NCBI RefSeq assembly: GCF_014647055.1
Contig: NZ_BMOL01000017.1
Coordinates: 1 to 64,000 of the forward strand
Direction of reading: 5' to 3'
DNA from: Deinococcus aerolatus
Lineage (GTDB): Bacteria; Deinococcota; Deinococci; Deinococcales; Deinococcaceae
Length of the DNA stretch: 64,000 nucleotides
Under the pieces are notes generated by a model. The model searched no databases, had not been told where the DNA came from, and was given only the letters and a program-made list of their open reading frames with translations. Positions 35,282 through 45,029 of this stretch are shown in pieces; the stretch's first letter is position 1; the number at the start of each line of letters is the position of its first letter. The position numbers and the translations under genes are program-made.

Positions 35282-38160
35282 GCGGGCCGGTGTTCACGGC
35301 CGTGCAGGTGGCCGCCATCACCACGCCGCTCAGCGTGGCAGTTAACGCGGGGGCCGGCAGCGGCAAGACCCGGGTCCTGACCGAACGGATCATCTCCTCC
35401 CTGGAACGTGGCGTGCCCCCAGGACAGATCATCGCCGTCACCTTCACAGATCAGGCGGCCGCGGAACTGCGCGGGCGCGTGCGCCGCCGGGTAGAGGAGT
35501 GCGCCGCCGCGGAACCGGAAGTCTGGCGCTCCCGGCACGCCGCCCTCGCCGGTCTTCGCATCGGCACCATCCACGGCCTCTGCGGCCAGATTGCGCGTGC
35601 CCACCCGGCCGAAAGTGGGGCGGGAATGGCGTTCGAGATCCTGGACGCCAATGATGAGCAGCTGTGGCGGCGCACCCACCTGTCCACCGTGCTCGCGTCG
35701 CTGCCGCCAGACGTGGTGGCGGCCGTACCCGGACCGCTCCGGGGGCCCGGACTTGACGCCTTGTTCCAGGACCCGGCACGCGCCCATGACGCTCTGAAAC
35801 GCGCCCTAGACACTGCTCCAGACGGTGATCTCAGCCGCGCCCTGCACCCCATCTACCGCCATGTGCAAGCGGAGTTCGAAATGCTCCGCACGGCGCAGGG
35901 TGTGGCGTCGTTCGCGGATCTGGAAACCTGGGCGGCGCGGGCGCTGCAGCACCAGGAGGTTCGGGCCTACGAATGGGCGCGCTGCGCGCACCTGCTGCTT
36001 GACGAGGCGCAGGACACCAGCCGCGCGCAGTGGGCGGACATCTTGCAGCCGTTGGTGGCCGGGGGCGCGACGTTGACGGTCGTCGGAGACGTCCAGCAGT
36101 CGATCTACGCCTTTCGGGGAGCTGATTTCGCGGTGTTCGGCGACGCGGTGGCGGCGGTCCGTGCCCGGGGCGGTCTGGTGCTGGACATGGCCGAGTCGTT
36201 CCGGAGCGCCCCCGCCGTGGTGGCCGCGATCAACACGGCGAGCGCCCACCTGATGCCCGGCCCGGGACCCCGCCGCCCAAGCGCCACTGCCAGTCGGCCG
36301 CTGCGGGCCGGCCGGACCGACGCGGCGGTGGAAGCGCCCGTCGAGGTACACGTGGTGCGGGGCGAGGAGCGTCAGGCGCGGGAGACGGCGGCCGCGCGGG
36401 TGATCGCCGCGCAGTTGCAGGCGCAGCTGGGGCGGCCCGTTCACGACCGCGTGCTGGGCGGCGTGCGGCCCGCACGCTATGCAGATATGGCGGTGTTGCT
36501 GCGCGCGCGAACCCACCTGGACGACCTTGAGCGGGCGCTGCACGAGGCCGGGGTGCCGTATGCCGTGCACGGTGGCCGGGGCCTGTATCAGCGTCCGGAG
36601 GTGGTGGACGCGATGATGCTGCTGTGCGCTGTGGCGGACCCGACCGACGATGTGGCCCTGGCAGCCACGCTGCGCGGTCCGTGCGGGCAGTGGACAGACG
36701 CTGCCCTGCTCGGTCTCGCCGCCCTCAGGCAGCCAGGTCAGAGCTTGTGGCACGCGTTGTGCGGCAGCGCCGACGCGGCCCACCGCCGGGCCGTGCGGAG
36801 GCTGCGGTACTGGCGGCGAGCGGCGGGGCTGCACGGCGCGGCGCGCGTCTTGTGGCTGGCCGACCGGGCGACTGGCATGAGCGCCCAGCACGCCGCTCAG
36901 CCGGATGGAGCGCGCCGAACGGCAAATCTCCGGCGCTTCTCCGGGCTGCTGCGCGAATGGGCGCAGGCGGGACGGCGCGATCTGCGGCAGGTGGCAGAGT
37001 ACCTTTGCAACCTGACCGACATGGCGGCGGCCGCCGGGGAAGCTGCCAGTCCTGTGGCGGACGCGGTGCAGGTCATGACCGTTCATGCCGCCAAAGGACG
37101 GGAGTTTCCGGTCGTCGTGGTGACCGGGCTGCTGCCCACGGCCATGCCAGACGTCCCCGTGCGGTTTGACCCGCAGTTCGGCCTGCTGCTGCGGCCTCCG
37201 CAGGGGGCCACGCCCCGCTGGACGGCGGCCCTGCTCGGCGCCCGGGAACGGGAGCAGAGCGAGCACGAACGCACCATCTACGTGGCGCTGACCCGCGCGG
37301 AAGAGCGCGTGATTGTGGTGCTTGCGCCCCGGACGGGCAAGGACGCTGCGCGGGGCCTGCAGAATGTGTTGGACGCTTTCCCGAACACATGCCCGCAGGA
37401 GTATGCGGCACAGCTTGTCCCACCAGGAACACCGCTGCCGCTCTCCGGGCAAGGCGGCCGACTGGTGCTGCCCGTCCGCCCAGGACCGGGCGCCGCACTG
37501 CCCGGCCGTCTGCCGGTCACGGCGCTTGCGGAGTATGCCCGCTGCCCGCTGGCGTTCCGCTTTCACCGTCTGGAGGGGTACTTGCCGCTCGCATGGAATG
37601 ACCACCCGGCCACGCCGCGCGGGCAGACGGGCGGACGGACGGTGGGCAGCGCCGTGCACCGCGCACTCGAAGCGGGATACAGCGCCGACACTTTACCGGC
37701 GCGCTTCGGCAAGCTCACGGCCGCCGACCGGCTGGACGTACAGGACTTGTTGCGGCAGTTGGACGCCCCAGCCATCCGTCAACTTCGTGAGGGCACCTGG
37801 GCCCGTGAGGTGCCGTTCGCGCTGCCGCTGGGCCGGGTCACGCTCGACGGCATTGTCGACGCCGTTGACCCGGCGGCGGGCACGGTGATCGACTATAAGA
37901 CCGATCAAAACGTCCAGCCGGAGCAGCATCTGCTGCAGTTGGCCGTGTACGCCGCTCAGTTCCATTCGCGTCAGGCTGGGTTGGTATACCTCAGGCATGG
38001 TCAGGTGCACTGGTTTGGCGCTGATGAGCTGCAGGCGGGCATGCAGCAGGTGCAGGCCTTGGTCCACCGCATGGTTGCCCTTGATCTGGCCCCAACGCCC
38101 TCCCCTGCGGTATGCGGCCACTGCGTCTACCGGGGCGTGTGCCCCTCTACGACTGAGTAA
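35278..38160 (+). CDS. AddA-like UvrD-family helicase with C-terminal nuclease
   Basis: The product is 960 residues from a GTG at 35278. Helicase motifs: Q-motif region FTAVQVAAITTP, Walker A NAGAGSGKTRVLTER, IAVTFTDQAAAELRGRVRR (Ia), LLLDEAQDTSRAQW (II), VVGDVQQSIYAFRGA (III), SFRSAP (IV), VMTVHAAKGREFPVVVV (V) and IYVALTRAEERVIVV (VI). The nuclease domain is complete: GSAVHRALE, LDGIVDAVD, TVIDYKTD and LLQLAVYA. Cys in ARCPLAFRF and CGHCVYRGVC could hold an Fe-S cluster, which is unusual for AddA. It should unwind and degrade duplex ends with its AddB-like partner, for repair or against foreign DNA. Confidence 0.85.
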   Translation: MSGPVFTAVQVAAITTPLSVAVNAGAGSGKTRVLTERIISSLERGVPPGQIIAVTFTDQAAAELRGRVRRRVEECAAAEPEVWRSRHAALAGLRIGTIHGLCGQIARAHPAESGAGMAFEILDANDEQLWRRTHLSTVLASLPPDVVAAVPGPLRGPGLDALFQDPARAHDALKRALDTAPDGDLSRALHPIYRHVQAEFEMLRTAQGVASFADLETWAARALQHQEVRAYEWARCAHLLLDEAQDTSRAQWADILQPLVAGGATLTVVGDVQQSIYAFRGADFAVFGDAVAAVRARGGLVLDMAESFRSAPAVVAAINTASAHLMPGPGPRRPSATASRPLRAGRTDAAVEAPVEVHVVRGEERQARETAAARVIAAQLQAQLGRPVHDRVLGGVRPARYADMAVLLRARTHLDDLERALHEAGVPYAVHGGRGLYQRPEVVDAMMLLCAVADPTDDVALAATLRGPCGQWTDAALLGLAALRQPGQSLWHALCGSADAAHRRAVRRLRYWRRAAGLHGAARVLWLADRATGMSAQHAAQPDGARRTANLRRFSGLLREWAQAGRRDLRQVAEYLCNLTDMAAAAGEAASPVADAVQVMTVHAAKGREFPVVVVTGLLPTAMPDVPVRFDPQFGLLLRPPQGATPRWTAALLGAREREQSEHERTIYVALTRAEERVIVVLAPRTGKDAARGLQNVLDAFPNTCPQEYAAQLVPPGTPLPLSGQGGRLVLPVRPGPGAALPGRLPVTALAEYARCPLAFRFHRLEGYLPLAWNDHPATPRGQTGGRTVGSAVHRALEAGYSADTLPARFGKLTAADRLDVQDLLRQLDAPAIRQLREGTWAREVPFALPLGRVTLDGIVDAVDPAAGTVIDYKTDQNVQPEQHLLQLAVYAAQFHSRQAGLVYLRHGQVHWFGADELQAGMQQVQALVHRMVALDLAPTPSPAVCGHCVYRGVCPSTTE

Positions 38161-38183
38161 CAAACATTGCGACTCTTAAGGGT

Positions 38184-38205
38184 GGACCCGGCGCGCGCCG
38201 GGTCC
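38184..38205 (+). terminator. 22-bp perfect palindrome after the helicase operon
   Basis: A perfect GC-rich palindrome centred on GCGC lies 24 bp after the last stop codon of the helicase-nuclease operon. It would form a strong hairpin in RNA but has no U-run, so it may be a transcription pause or RNA-stabilising structure. Confidence 0.45.
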
Positions 38206-38539
38206 AGTCGTGCCGCGCTGAGTCTGTATTCGGTGACCCCCGTCATCCGCTTTGCAAATATAGACGGCACATCAAAACCGGGCCGACCTGACCAATTGCT
38301 CTCCCCCACCCGGCCCGGGTGCGCTCAGCGAGGATCTGGACCGCAGGAATTTCCGGATCCTGTCCCCCTTGCCGTTTAAGGTGGCCGTTCCCCACAAGGC
38401 CGCGTCCTCGGTCCCGGGGGGCAGAACATTGACGGGTCGGCTGGCAGCGTGTGTCAGCCAGCGCTCCAGCCCAAGCCTGTATGCCAGACCCCAGCCCGCC
38501 GGGTGCGGTGCACCTGCGTCAAAGTGCGGCCCGCGAAGC

Positions 38540-38650
38540 CGTGGAGCGTGCTGATCGCGGACCGTGAGTTCAGCCTGCAGGTGTGGTGCGGATTCCTGCG
38601 TTGGAAACGGATTTGGAGCTGTCGACGCACCCGGGACATGACCTGTATTA
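38540..38650 (+). pseudogene. IS4-type transposase fragment
   Basis: SVLIADREFSLQVWCGFLRW resembles GLVADREFIGGEWFRFLRRK of the complete IS4 transposase (the second catalytic Asp block). Nothing else of the gene is recognisable. Confidence 0.55.
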
Positions 38651-38869
38651 GTGATGAACTCGTCCGTGACCTGTTCACAAGCCTGAACCCGGGTGCGGTG
38701 CGGACGCTGTTCTGGCGGCCATCGGTCGCTGGCGGTGAGATGACCATGACCTGCTGGACCATGCCTGTGCCATTCACGCCGAGCGTCTTGACCGCAAGTG
38801 GCGCAACGGAACCTTCGTCTCGCTGAGCCGCAAACGCGCCACGTACGATCACCACCACGCGTGGTTGAG

Positions 38870-39068
38870 CGAACTGCTGCGGGTGGCCAGGATTCCCCTG
38901 TCGCGGATTCCCGCGGCCCTGACCAGCCAGCGGCGCAGCCGCTGCGAGGAGATCGGGGTGCGCAGGTTGAACGTTTTTGTCTGCCCGAAGTGCGGTCACA
39001 CCGAAGACGCTGATCACAACGCGGCCCGGAACATCCTGAACTCGAATTGGACGGCGGAAGCTCGGTGA
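38870..39068 (+). pseudogene. TnpB C-terminal fragment, second copy
   Basis: The frame reads RIPLSRIPAALTSQRRSRCE, then LNVFVCPKCGHTEDADHNAA and RNIL. This is the zinc finger and last RuvC Asp block of TnpB; the first Cys pair has lost one Cys (SRRSRC). It differs in sequence from the other two tnpB genes here, so it comes from a separate element. Confidence 0.7.
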
Positions 39069-39137
39069 CGCCCCGGTGCACCCACAGGCAGCACTGGCGG
39101 AGACGCTGCCCCCGCCCCCCCCCTCGTTCGGGCGACC

Positions 39138-40442
39138 CTACGGGGCTTCACCTGTGGCGTCGTGGACCGCTTTGATCAGGTCTTCCTTGCCCGTCGCGGC
39201 CGCGGCCAGGCGCTCGACGGCCTCGGCCGGCAACGCGGCAAGCTTGGCCAGGACGGTGGGCTGGGGTGCGCGGCCCAGTTTCACCTTGAGAATGTTGGCG
39301 ACCATGCCCAGTGATTCGGCCGGTGACAGCGGCAACAACACGGGTTGCGGTTCGGGTGTTCTCCTGATCTTGGCGTGTGAGGGACCGGGACCCGGCGGGG
39401 ACGTCGGCGGTGAGGCAACGTACTTGTCTGGATTCCGAACGGCGTCCACCAGTGTCGCCCCCAGCGAACGCGGCTTAAAGCCCTCGGCCAGCCGCATGCC
39501 CACCGCTTTGACCACCTCACGGATGCGGTCCGGGTGTTCGGCCACCAGGGCCTCGGCCACTGGACGCGTCACCTTCATGTCCGTCAGCAGCTTGACCAGT
39601 TCAGGATCCACCTCACCTGCAAACTCGTAGGTGATGCGGGTGTCTTCACCGGAACCCTTGTAGTTGACGTCGCGCAGGTACTTCGCCGCGATCAGATGGG
39701 CGTGGGCGCCGTCCAGGGTCCGTTTGACGTTGTTGGACCGTTGACCACTCAGGCCCGTGGCCTCCCGCCAGGCTGCCATGATCACCGGCAGTTCGCGGGC
39801 CAGTGAGCCGTCGTCACCCACCCGGTGGGCCTGCAACACCCGGTAGAGACTCCGCGCGGTCGGTTGCTTGAGGTCCCCCAGCAACTCGGCGTCAAGAATC
39901 TGGTAGAACCCCTCACGAATCGACTGCGCAAAATGGCGGGAAAACGTGACCCGGAGCGGCGCGCCCGCCTCGATGGTGCCGCCTTCCCCACTGGCACTCA
40001 GGCTGGTGTCCCGAACTGAAATACGGTCGATCAAGCGGTTGGTTTCGGTGGTGCCCCGGAATTTCCCCCCGGACTGCCGTGAAACGCGCGTCAACCAACT
40101 GACGCCCTCCAACCGCAGGAGGCTGTCCCGCAGCCTGCTGTAGGCGTTCCCACGGGTGCCCATGGGGGTGAGTTTGAGGAGGGCGTACGCCGTACACTCC
40201 ACCGTGTCGTCATCGGGACACCCCGCGTCAAAGAACAGCGTCTGCAGGGCGAGCAGGACATCTGGGTCAACGCCGTGCGGCCGTCCACGGGCGGCCACGC
40301 CCTGGACATAAAAATCCCGGTCGCCGATGCTGAAGGTGGTTTCCCAGCTCTGATCGTCTCCGCTTTCACGGTTGAGGATGCTGAAGACCCCGGAACGCGC
40401 CAGGGTGAGTTCGTTGATCAACGGTTCGTTGCCCTGATGCAT
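39138..40442 (-). CDS. Plasmid replication initiator protein (RPA/RepA-like), copy 2
   Basis: The 434-residue product is of the same type as initiator 1 but diverged. Landmarks: RPHGVDPDVLLALQTLFFDA and CPDDDTVECTAYALLKL, then YSRLRDSLLRLEGVSWLTR (winged helix), VTFSRHFAQSIREGFYQILD and SLYRVLQAHR. A short motif TPMGTRGNAYS replaces GFHRNGKYRE. The C-terminus has a helical LVEALVAEHPDRI-type repeat and a Pro-rich linker. A TATAAT box ends nine bases before the ATG with no ribosome binding site, so the mRNA is probably leaderless. Six iterons lie just upstream (40544-40749). Confidence 0.8.
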   Translation of the reverse strand: MHQGNEPLINELTLARSGVFSILNRESGDDQSWETTFSIGDRDFYVQGVAARGRPHGVDPDVLLALQTLFFDAGCPDDDTVECTAYALLKLTPMGTRGNAYSRLRDSLLRLEGVSWLTRVSRQSGGKFRGTTETNRLIDRISVRDTSLSASGEGGTIEAGAPLRVTFSRHFAQSIREGFYQILDAELLGDLKQPTARSLYRVLQAHRVGDDGSLARELPVIMAAWREATGLSGQRSNNVKRTLDGAHAHLIAAKYLRDVNYKGSGEDTRITYEFAGEVDPELVKLLTDMKVTRPVAEALVAEHPDRIREVVKAVGMRLAEGFKPRSLGATLVDAVRNPDKYVASPPTSPPGPGPSHAKIRRTPEPQPVLLPLSPAESLGMVANILKVKLGRAPQPTVLAKLAALPAEAVERLAAAATGKEDLIKAVHDATGEAP

Positions 40443-40451
40443 GATCTGATG

Positions 40452-40457
40452 ATTATA
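40452..40457 (-). promoter_or_regulatory. -10 box for a leaderless initiator-2 transcript
   Basis: The minus strand reads TATAAT here. Transcription would start about seven bases on, at or beside the ATG at 40442. The -35 region is poor (TTTTAT at 17-bp spacing). The region between box and iterons is AT-rich. Confidence 0.6.
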
Positions 40458-40543
40458 GTGATTTTAAAAGATCTATAAAAGATTGATTGCATCATCAAGG
40501 AAAAACCAGGGACCGCGCCTGGTCGGTCTTTTTGCTGCCCCGT

Positions 40544-40749
40544 GACTCAAAGGTAGCGTGGCATTCCAGGGCTAAAAACTCAAAGGTAGCGATAGCTGGT
40601 CAGCCCCTGTGACTCAAAGGTAGCGTGCCTGAATGGCCCAGTTTTTCCCTGTTTGACTCAAAGGTAGCGTGGCCCAGTGCAGACCGTCTGCGCCGACAAA
40701 TACAGCGTTTCGACTCAAAGGTAGCGTGCCCCATGACTCAAAGGTAGCG
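40544..40749 (+). repeat. Iteron array of origin 2 (6 copies)
   Basis: Six direct repeats of GACTCAAAGGTAGCG start at 40544, 40577 (first base A), 40611, 40655, 40712 and 40735. They are unrelated in sequence to the origin-1 iterons, so the two initiators should not cross-bind. The distances (33, 34, 44, 57, 23 bp) are mostly near whole helical turns. Confidence 0.9.
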
Positions 40750-40918
40750 ACAGGTCCGGCAGCGAGGTCTGAACGGCTCGGGACCCAGTGGGAGCGGCTT
40801 GAGCGATTGGCCGCATGGTGGGGGAGCGTTCAGAGGGATGGGCAACGTCTCCGGTGCGGCGCCGTGCTGGGGGCGGTGGTCGATTGGGCTGCGGAGTACG
40901 TTCGAATGTTGACACCGG

Positions 40919-41668
40919 TCAGGTCCGCACGGGTGCGGCGGGCATCTGGCGGCGCAGGCGCTCCCAGCACTCAGTGTTCAGGCTCACGTCTCCCGGCAGG
41001 GAGACCCCTGCCTCAGTGCGCGTGCCTTCCTGCACGTCAGGCCGGCGCCGCCGCGCCAGTTCGTAGACGCTCTTGCGCTCAGTGACGACATGCAGCACTT
41101 CATCCTCGATTTCTGCGGCATGCGCCACCGCCAGAGCAATCTGCGGCGCGATGACGTCCACGTAATCCTGTCCGGTAAACATGTCGCTATAGGCCACCGG
41201 ATACTGGAACTCGCGTGGGCGAAAGCTGGTGCGGAGGATCAGGTGCCTCTCGGCGGCGCGGGCGGCTTCCTCAGCCACCAATTTGCTCAGGGCGTAGAAA
41301 TTGACCACGGGGCCGGGCGTGTCGTCTTCGCGGTAGTTCCCGGTTTCACCACTGAACACATAGTCGGTGCTGATCTGAACCAGCTTCGCGCACACCACAT
41401 TGGCCGCCTGCGCCATGTGACGGGTGCCCGCCACGTTGACCGCCCAGCAGCGCTCCCGGTTGCGCTCTGCGCCGCCCACGTCGGTGTAGGCCGCCGCGTG
41501 GACGATCACCTCAGGGCGTGCGCGGCAGACCACGGCCATGACCTGCGCGACGTCGGTGACGTCCAGTTCCGCCGAGGTGGGGGCAACGACGTCTATTCCC
41601 AGATCCGGCAGCAGGGCGCGCAGCTCGGTGCCCAGCCGTCCCCCGCCCCCGGTCAGCAGCACTTTCAT
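40919..41668 (-). CDS. rfbD: dTDP-4-dehydrorhamnose reductase
   Basis: The 249-residue short-chain dehydrogenase has the NAD(P)-binding [20 protein letters not shown], a catalytic Tyr-Lys pair in VNFYALSKLVAEEAAR, and STDYVFSGE just before it. It performs the last step of dTDP-L-rhamnose synthesis. It is shorter than the usual ~290 residues, with a modified C-terminus. The start overlaps the rfbC stop (ATGA). Confidence 0.85.
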   Translation of the reverse strand: MKVLLTGGGGRLGTELRALLPDLGIDVVAPTSAELDVTDVAQVMAVVCRARPEVIVHAAAYTDVGGAERNRERCWAVNVAGTRHMAQAANVVCAKLVQISTDYVFSGETGNYREDDTPGPVVNFYALSKLVAEEAARAAERHLILRTSFRPREFQYPVAYSDMFTGQDYVDVIAPQIALAVAHAAEIEDEVLHVVTERKSVYELARRRRPDVQEGTRTEAGVSLPGDVSLNTECWERLRRQMPAAPVRT

Positions 41669-42231
41669 CCCCGGTTCTCAGCCCACAGTTCAGCGCCGAA
41701 GTGGTTCCAGGGCAGGCGGCCCTCGTTGGGATCGGCCAGATCAAACTGGGCGTCCATGCTGTACAGCAGGGTGGCCCCTTCTGGTCCCGCCTGATAGCCG
41801 TGGGCCACCCCGCTGGGGATGTGGACCAGCATGGGCTGCTCGCCGCTGAGGACCAGTTTGCGTTGGACCCTCTGGGTAGGACTGTCCGCCCGGCAGTCCA
41901 CCAGCCAGACCAGCAGTTGGCCGGTCAACACACACCAGAGTTCATTCTGTTCCTGTTTGACGTGGATATGAAAGGCGTTGATCCGTCCGGCAGCGGCCCA
42001 CGACACGCTGATCTGGCGCGGGGTCAGGGTGCCGGGCAGGTTCTGCACGCCGGAACCGTCCAGGCGCAGGTATTCCATGAACGCGCCGTTCTCGCTGCGG
42101 TTCTTCTGGAGGGCGTGAATCCACACCCCACCGATCTGCGGCGGGGCAGGATAGGTTTCGAAGGTCAGCGCTTCCAGAGCAGGCGCGGCCAGCGGAATCG
42201 GCAGCTCGGGGCGGTTGGGTGAAGAGGTCAT
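41665..42231 (-). CDS. rfbC: dTDP-4-dehydrorhamnose 3,5-epimerase
   Basis: The 188-residue product has cupin-fold landmarks of Rml[21 protein letters not shown] (active-site His) and [20 protein letters not shown]. An open frame continues upstream, but the ATG at 42231 overlaps the rfbA stop (ATGA), which fixes the start. The N-terminus is unusual for RmlC, lacking the R-G-x-F segment, so specificity may differ. Confidence 0.8.
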   Translation of the reverse strand: MTSSPNRPELPIPLAAPALEALTFETYPAPPQIGGVWIHALQKNRSENGAFMEYLRLDGSGVQNLPGTLTPRQISVSWAAAGRINAFHIHVKQEQNELWCVLTGQLLVWLVDCRADSPTQRVQRKLVLSGEQPMLVHIPSGVAHGYQAGPEGATLLYSMDAQFDLADPNEGRLPWNHFGAELWAENRG

Positions 42232-43130
42232 GCGCGGCTCCGTGTGTCCTGGGCGAGATAGATGAGGTACTGACCATACGGGTTCCTGGCAAGCCTGTGA
42301 CCCAGCTCCAGCAACTGCGCAGTGTCGATCCAGCCGCTCCGCCACGCAATCTCTTCGGGCGAGGCCACCTTGAGGCCCTGGCGTTGTTCAATGGTCCGAA
42401 TAAACAGGCTGGCCTCCAGCATGCTCTCGTGCGTCCCGGTGTCCAGCCAGGCCAGGCCCCGGCGCATCACCCGGACGTCCAGCAGGCCCTCTTGCAAGTA
42501 GATGTTGTTGAGCTCGGTGATTTCTAGTTCGCCCCGCGCCGAGGGCCGGATGCGCCGAGCCAGTTCCGTGACCCGCGCGTCGTAGAAATACAGCCCGGTC
42601 ACGGCAAAGTCGGATTTGGGCCGGGCGGGCTTTTCCTCGATCGACAGGGCTCGCCCTGTCTCATCAAAATCCACCACACCGTAGCGCCCGGGGTCACTCA
42701 CCTGGTAGGCAAACACCGTAGCGCCCTGGGTCTTGCGGCCCGCCGAGCGCATTAGGTCCGACAGGTCATTGCCGTAAAAGATGTTGTCGCCCAGGATCAG
42801 CGCGCTGTCACGGCCCCGCACGAAATCCTTGCCGATTAAAAACGCCTGGGCCAGTCCACCGGGTTCGGGTTGCACGGCGTAGTCCAGCTGCAGCCCCCAC
42901 TGCAAGCCGTCGCCCAGCAGCTGCTGGAACCGCGGGGTGTCCTCGGGCGTGCTGATGATCAGGATTTCGCGGATGCCGCCCAGCATCAGGGTGGTCAGTG
43001 GGTAATAGATCATCGGTTTGTCGTAGATGGGCAGCAGTTGCTTGCTGACCGCCAGCGTGGCTGGGTACAGCCGCGTGCCACTGCCGCCAGCCAGAATAAT
43101 GCCCCGCCGGTCTGAGGGCGGCGCGGTCAC
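42228..43130 (-). CDS. rfbA: Glucose-1-phosphate thymidylyltransferase
   Basis: The 300-residue product opens with [20 protein letters not shown], the nucleotidyltransferase signature, followed by [36 protein letters not shown] and [11 protein letters not shown] are also present. It makes dTDP-glucose from glucose-1-phosphate and dTTP. It starts at GTG and overlaps rfbB (GTGA). Confidence 0.95.
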   Translation of the reverse strand: MTAPPSDRRGIILAGGSGTRLYPATLAVSKQLLPIYDKPMIYYPLTTLMLGGIREILIISTPEDTPRFQQLLGDGLQWGLQLDYAVQPEPGGLAQAFLIGKDFVRGRDSALILGDNIFYGNDLSDLMRSAGRKTQGATVFAYQVSDPGRYGVVDFDETGRALSIEEKPARPKSDFAVTGLYFYDARVTELARRIRPSARGELEITELNNIYLQEGLLDVRVMRRGLAWLDTGTHESMLEASLFIRTIEQRQGLKVASPEEIAWRSGWIDTAQLLELGHRLARNPYGQYLIYLAQDTRSRA

Positions 43131-44164
43131 GACGGCGTTCCGGCCAGCCGCTCGGCGTACTGACGCTCGTAGTACTCGCGAAACTCGCCGCTACGGATCG
43201 GCTCCCACCACGTGCGGTTGTCGGCGTACCATTTCGCCGCTTCAGCGACAGCCTCTCTCGGCTCATATCTGGGTTGCCAGCCCAACGCCTTGAGCTTGTC
43301 CACGTTCATGCTGTAGCGCCGATCATGACCGGCGCGGTCGGTGACATGCCGGACCAGAGCGGGCGATTTGCCCAGGGTGTCCAGCACAATGTCGACCATC
43401 TCCAGATTGGTCATCTCGTGCCCGGTGCCGACGTTGTAGACCTCGCCAATCAGACCGTGCAGCAGCACGGTCTCGATGCCGGTGCAGTGGTCATGCACAT
43501 GGGCGTAATCCCTCATCTGGAGGCCGTCGCTGTACACCGGAATCGGCTCGCCCAGAATGGCGTTGGTGGAAAACAGCGGCACGGCCTTTTCGGGGTACTG
43601 GTACGGCCCCACGTTGTTGGCCCCGCGCGTGATGGTCACTGGCAGACCGTAGGTGATGTGGTACGCCTGCACCAGTTGATCGGCGGCCGCTTTGCTGGCG
43701 GCGTACGGGCTGCGCGGCGCGAGTTTGTCGGTCTCCACGCTCTGGTGCTCGTCCCGGATGTGGCCGTAAACCTCGTCGGTGCTGATGTGGTGCAGACGAA
43801 GGCCCAGTTCGCGGGCCACTTCCAGCAGGACGTGGGTGCTGCGCACGTTGGTGTCCGTGAACACCAGCGGCCCTAGGATGCTCTGGTCCACATGGGTCTC
43901 GGCGGCAAAGTTGACGATCAGGTCTATCTGGTGGTCTTGGCAGGCCCGGCGCACGGCGTCTATATCACCGATATCGGCCACCACCAGTTTTAATCGGGGG
44001 TCTGCCCACAGATCAGCGAGGTTTTCCTTGCGGCCTGCGTAGGTGAGCTTGTCGTACACCACGATCTTGCTCTGGGGGTACCGCGCCAGCCAATAGCGCA
44101 CGAAGTTGCTGCCGATAAAGCCGCAGCCGCCGGTCACGAGGAGATGTTGAGAAGTGTCGGTCAT
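43127..44164 (-). CDS. rfbB: dTDP-glucose 4,6-dehydratase
   Basis: The 345-residue SDR enzyme starts [20 protein letters not shown] with the Rossmann GxxGxxG, then [22 protein letters not shown] and the catalytic [14 protein letters not shown] (Tyr-x3-Lys). The ATG at 44164 is chosen because it begins the domain and follows GGAAGTCAAC. It heads the four-gene rfbBACD operon, which is read leftward with each junction overlapping by four bases. A rhamnosyltransferase must be elsewhere, or one of the plus-strand ones. Confidence 0.95.
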   Translation of the reverse strand: MTDTSQHLLVTGGCGFIGSNFVRYWLARYPQSKIVVYDKLTYAGRKENLADLWADPRLKLVVADIGDIDAVRRACQDHQIDLIVNFAAETHVDQSILGPLVFTDTNVRSTHVLLEVARELGLRLHHISTDEVYGHIRDEHQSVETDKLAPRSPYAASKAAADQLVQAYHITYGLPVTITRGANNVGPYQYPEKAVPLFSTNAILGEPIPVYSDGLQMRDYAHVHDHCTGIETVLLHGLIGEVYNVGTGHEMTNLEMVDIVLDTLGKSPALVRHVTDRAGHDRRYSMNVDKLKALGWQPRYEPREAVAEAAKWYADNRTWWEPIRSGEFREYYERQYAERLAGTPS

Positions 44165-44553
44165 GTTGACTTCCATGGTAGAGACATCATGGCCCTCTCC
44201 GGGTCCTGCCACGCCGTCTCGCCTTCTCGGCCGTTGGGATGACACTGAGCTGAGCCAGGCAATGTTTGATCGGAGGGTCTCGGCCTGACCGTGGATAACG
44301 GCGGTTCCGAAGGGCTCCATCTCTTCCTGGGAGAGGCCAATGGCGCGGGTCAGGCTTTCAATTTTCTGCAGACCGGAGAAGACGCCAGTCCGTCCAGTCC
44401 CACCGTTTCCCGGCAGCCGCCCTTGCCCGAGACGAGAGCCTGGCAGGCGGTGCCGCACGATTTCTCCCCTTGGCAAACAATCCATTACGTCGATGCGTTC
44501 AGCCTCCCTGAAAGTTTCAGCGCCCCAAGCTATGGGTTTTACCGGTAAGACTG
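44165..44553. other. Upstream region of rfbBACD, no gene seen
   Basis: I see no credible coding frame. The region must contain the rfb operon promoter. It adjoins the truncated parB gene, whose 3-prime end is at 44554. Confidence 0.4.
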
Positions 44554-45003
44554 CTATTTCAGGATGGTAGGCATCTTGGCCAGCCACTGGTCTATCCCCT
44601 TACGCTCGTCGGGCTTCAGACCGCCCAGAAACCGGCAGCTACTCAGCTTGCGGGCCACCGTGGCGGCCGCACTGGGCTCGCTGGTCTGCTGCTCCACGCG
44701 CTGGACTTCGGCCTGCAGCCCGCTGCGGGAGACGCCCTGCTGTGCCAGCCCGATCAAACGGGCGTGGTGTTCTTCCGGTGCACTGACGATCACCGAGGCC
44801 AGCGTCAGGGCCAAGCCGCCGCGCAGCGCCTCGACCACCCCGTCGGGCCAGCCCAGGATCCGCAACTTGTTCTTGGCGAAAGACGTCCAGCTTTCGCCCA
44901 GCGGACCGAACAGGGCTTCCAGGGTGGCGGCGTCCTCGCCCGGTTCCTCCCTGGTGAGCCGGATCAGCCGGCTGCGTGCGTTGCCGCGGGAAAGACCCAG
45001 CAA
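44554..45003 (-). pseudogene. Truncated ParB-like partition protein (C-terminal part)
   Basis: The frame reads LLGLSRGNARSRLIRLTREE, then ALFGPLGESWTSFAKNKLRI and LGWPDGVVEALRGGLALTLA, ending IDQWLAKMPTILK. The style of this block, including SWTSFAKNKLRILGWP and LIGLAQQGVSRSGL, fits the C-terminal region of plasmid ParB proteins of this group. The N-terminal CTPase and HTH regions were removed by insertion of the IS3 debris that begins near 45005. No parA is present. Assignment is from recall of family sequence, so moderate. Confidence 0.5.
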
Positions 45004-45029
45004 AGTCTGTTGAGGACCTGTGCCTGTGC

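Noticed and set aside
35806..37659. 617-residue minus-strand ORF
   Set aside because: Antisense shadow of the AddA-like helicase; no motifs.
40544..40749. CRISPR array
   Set aside because: 15-bp units with irregular spacing beside a replication initiator; iterons.
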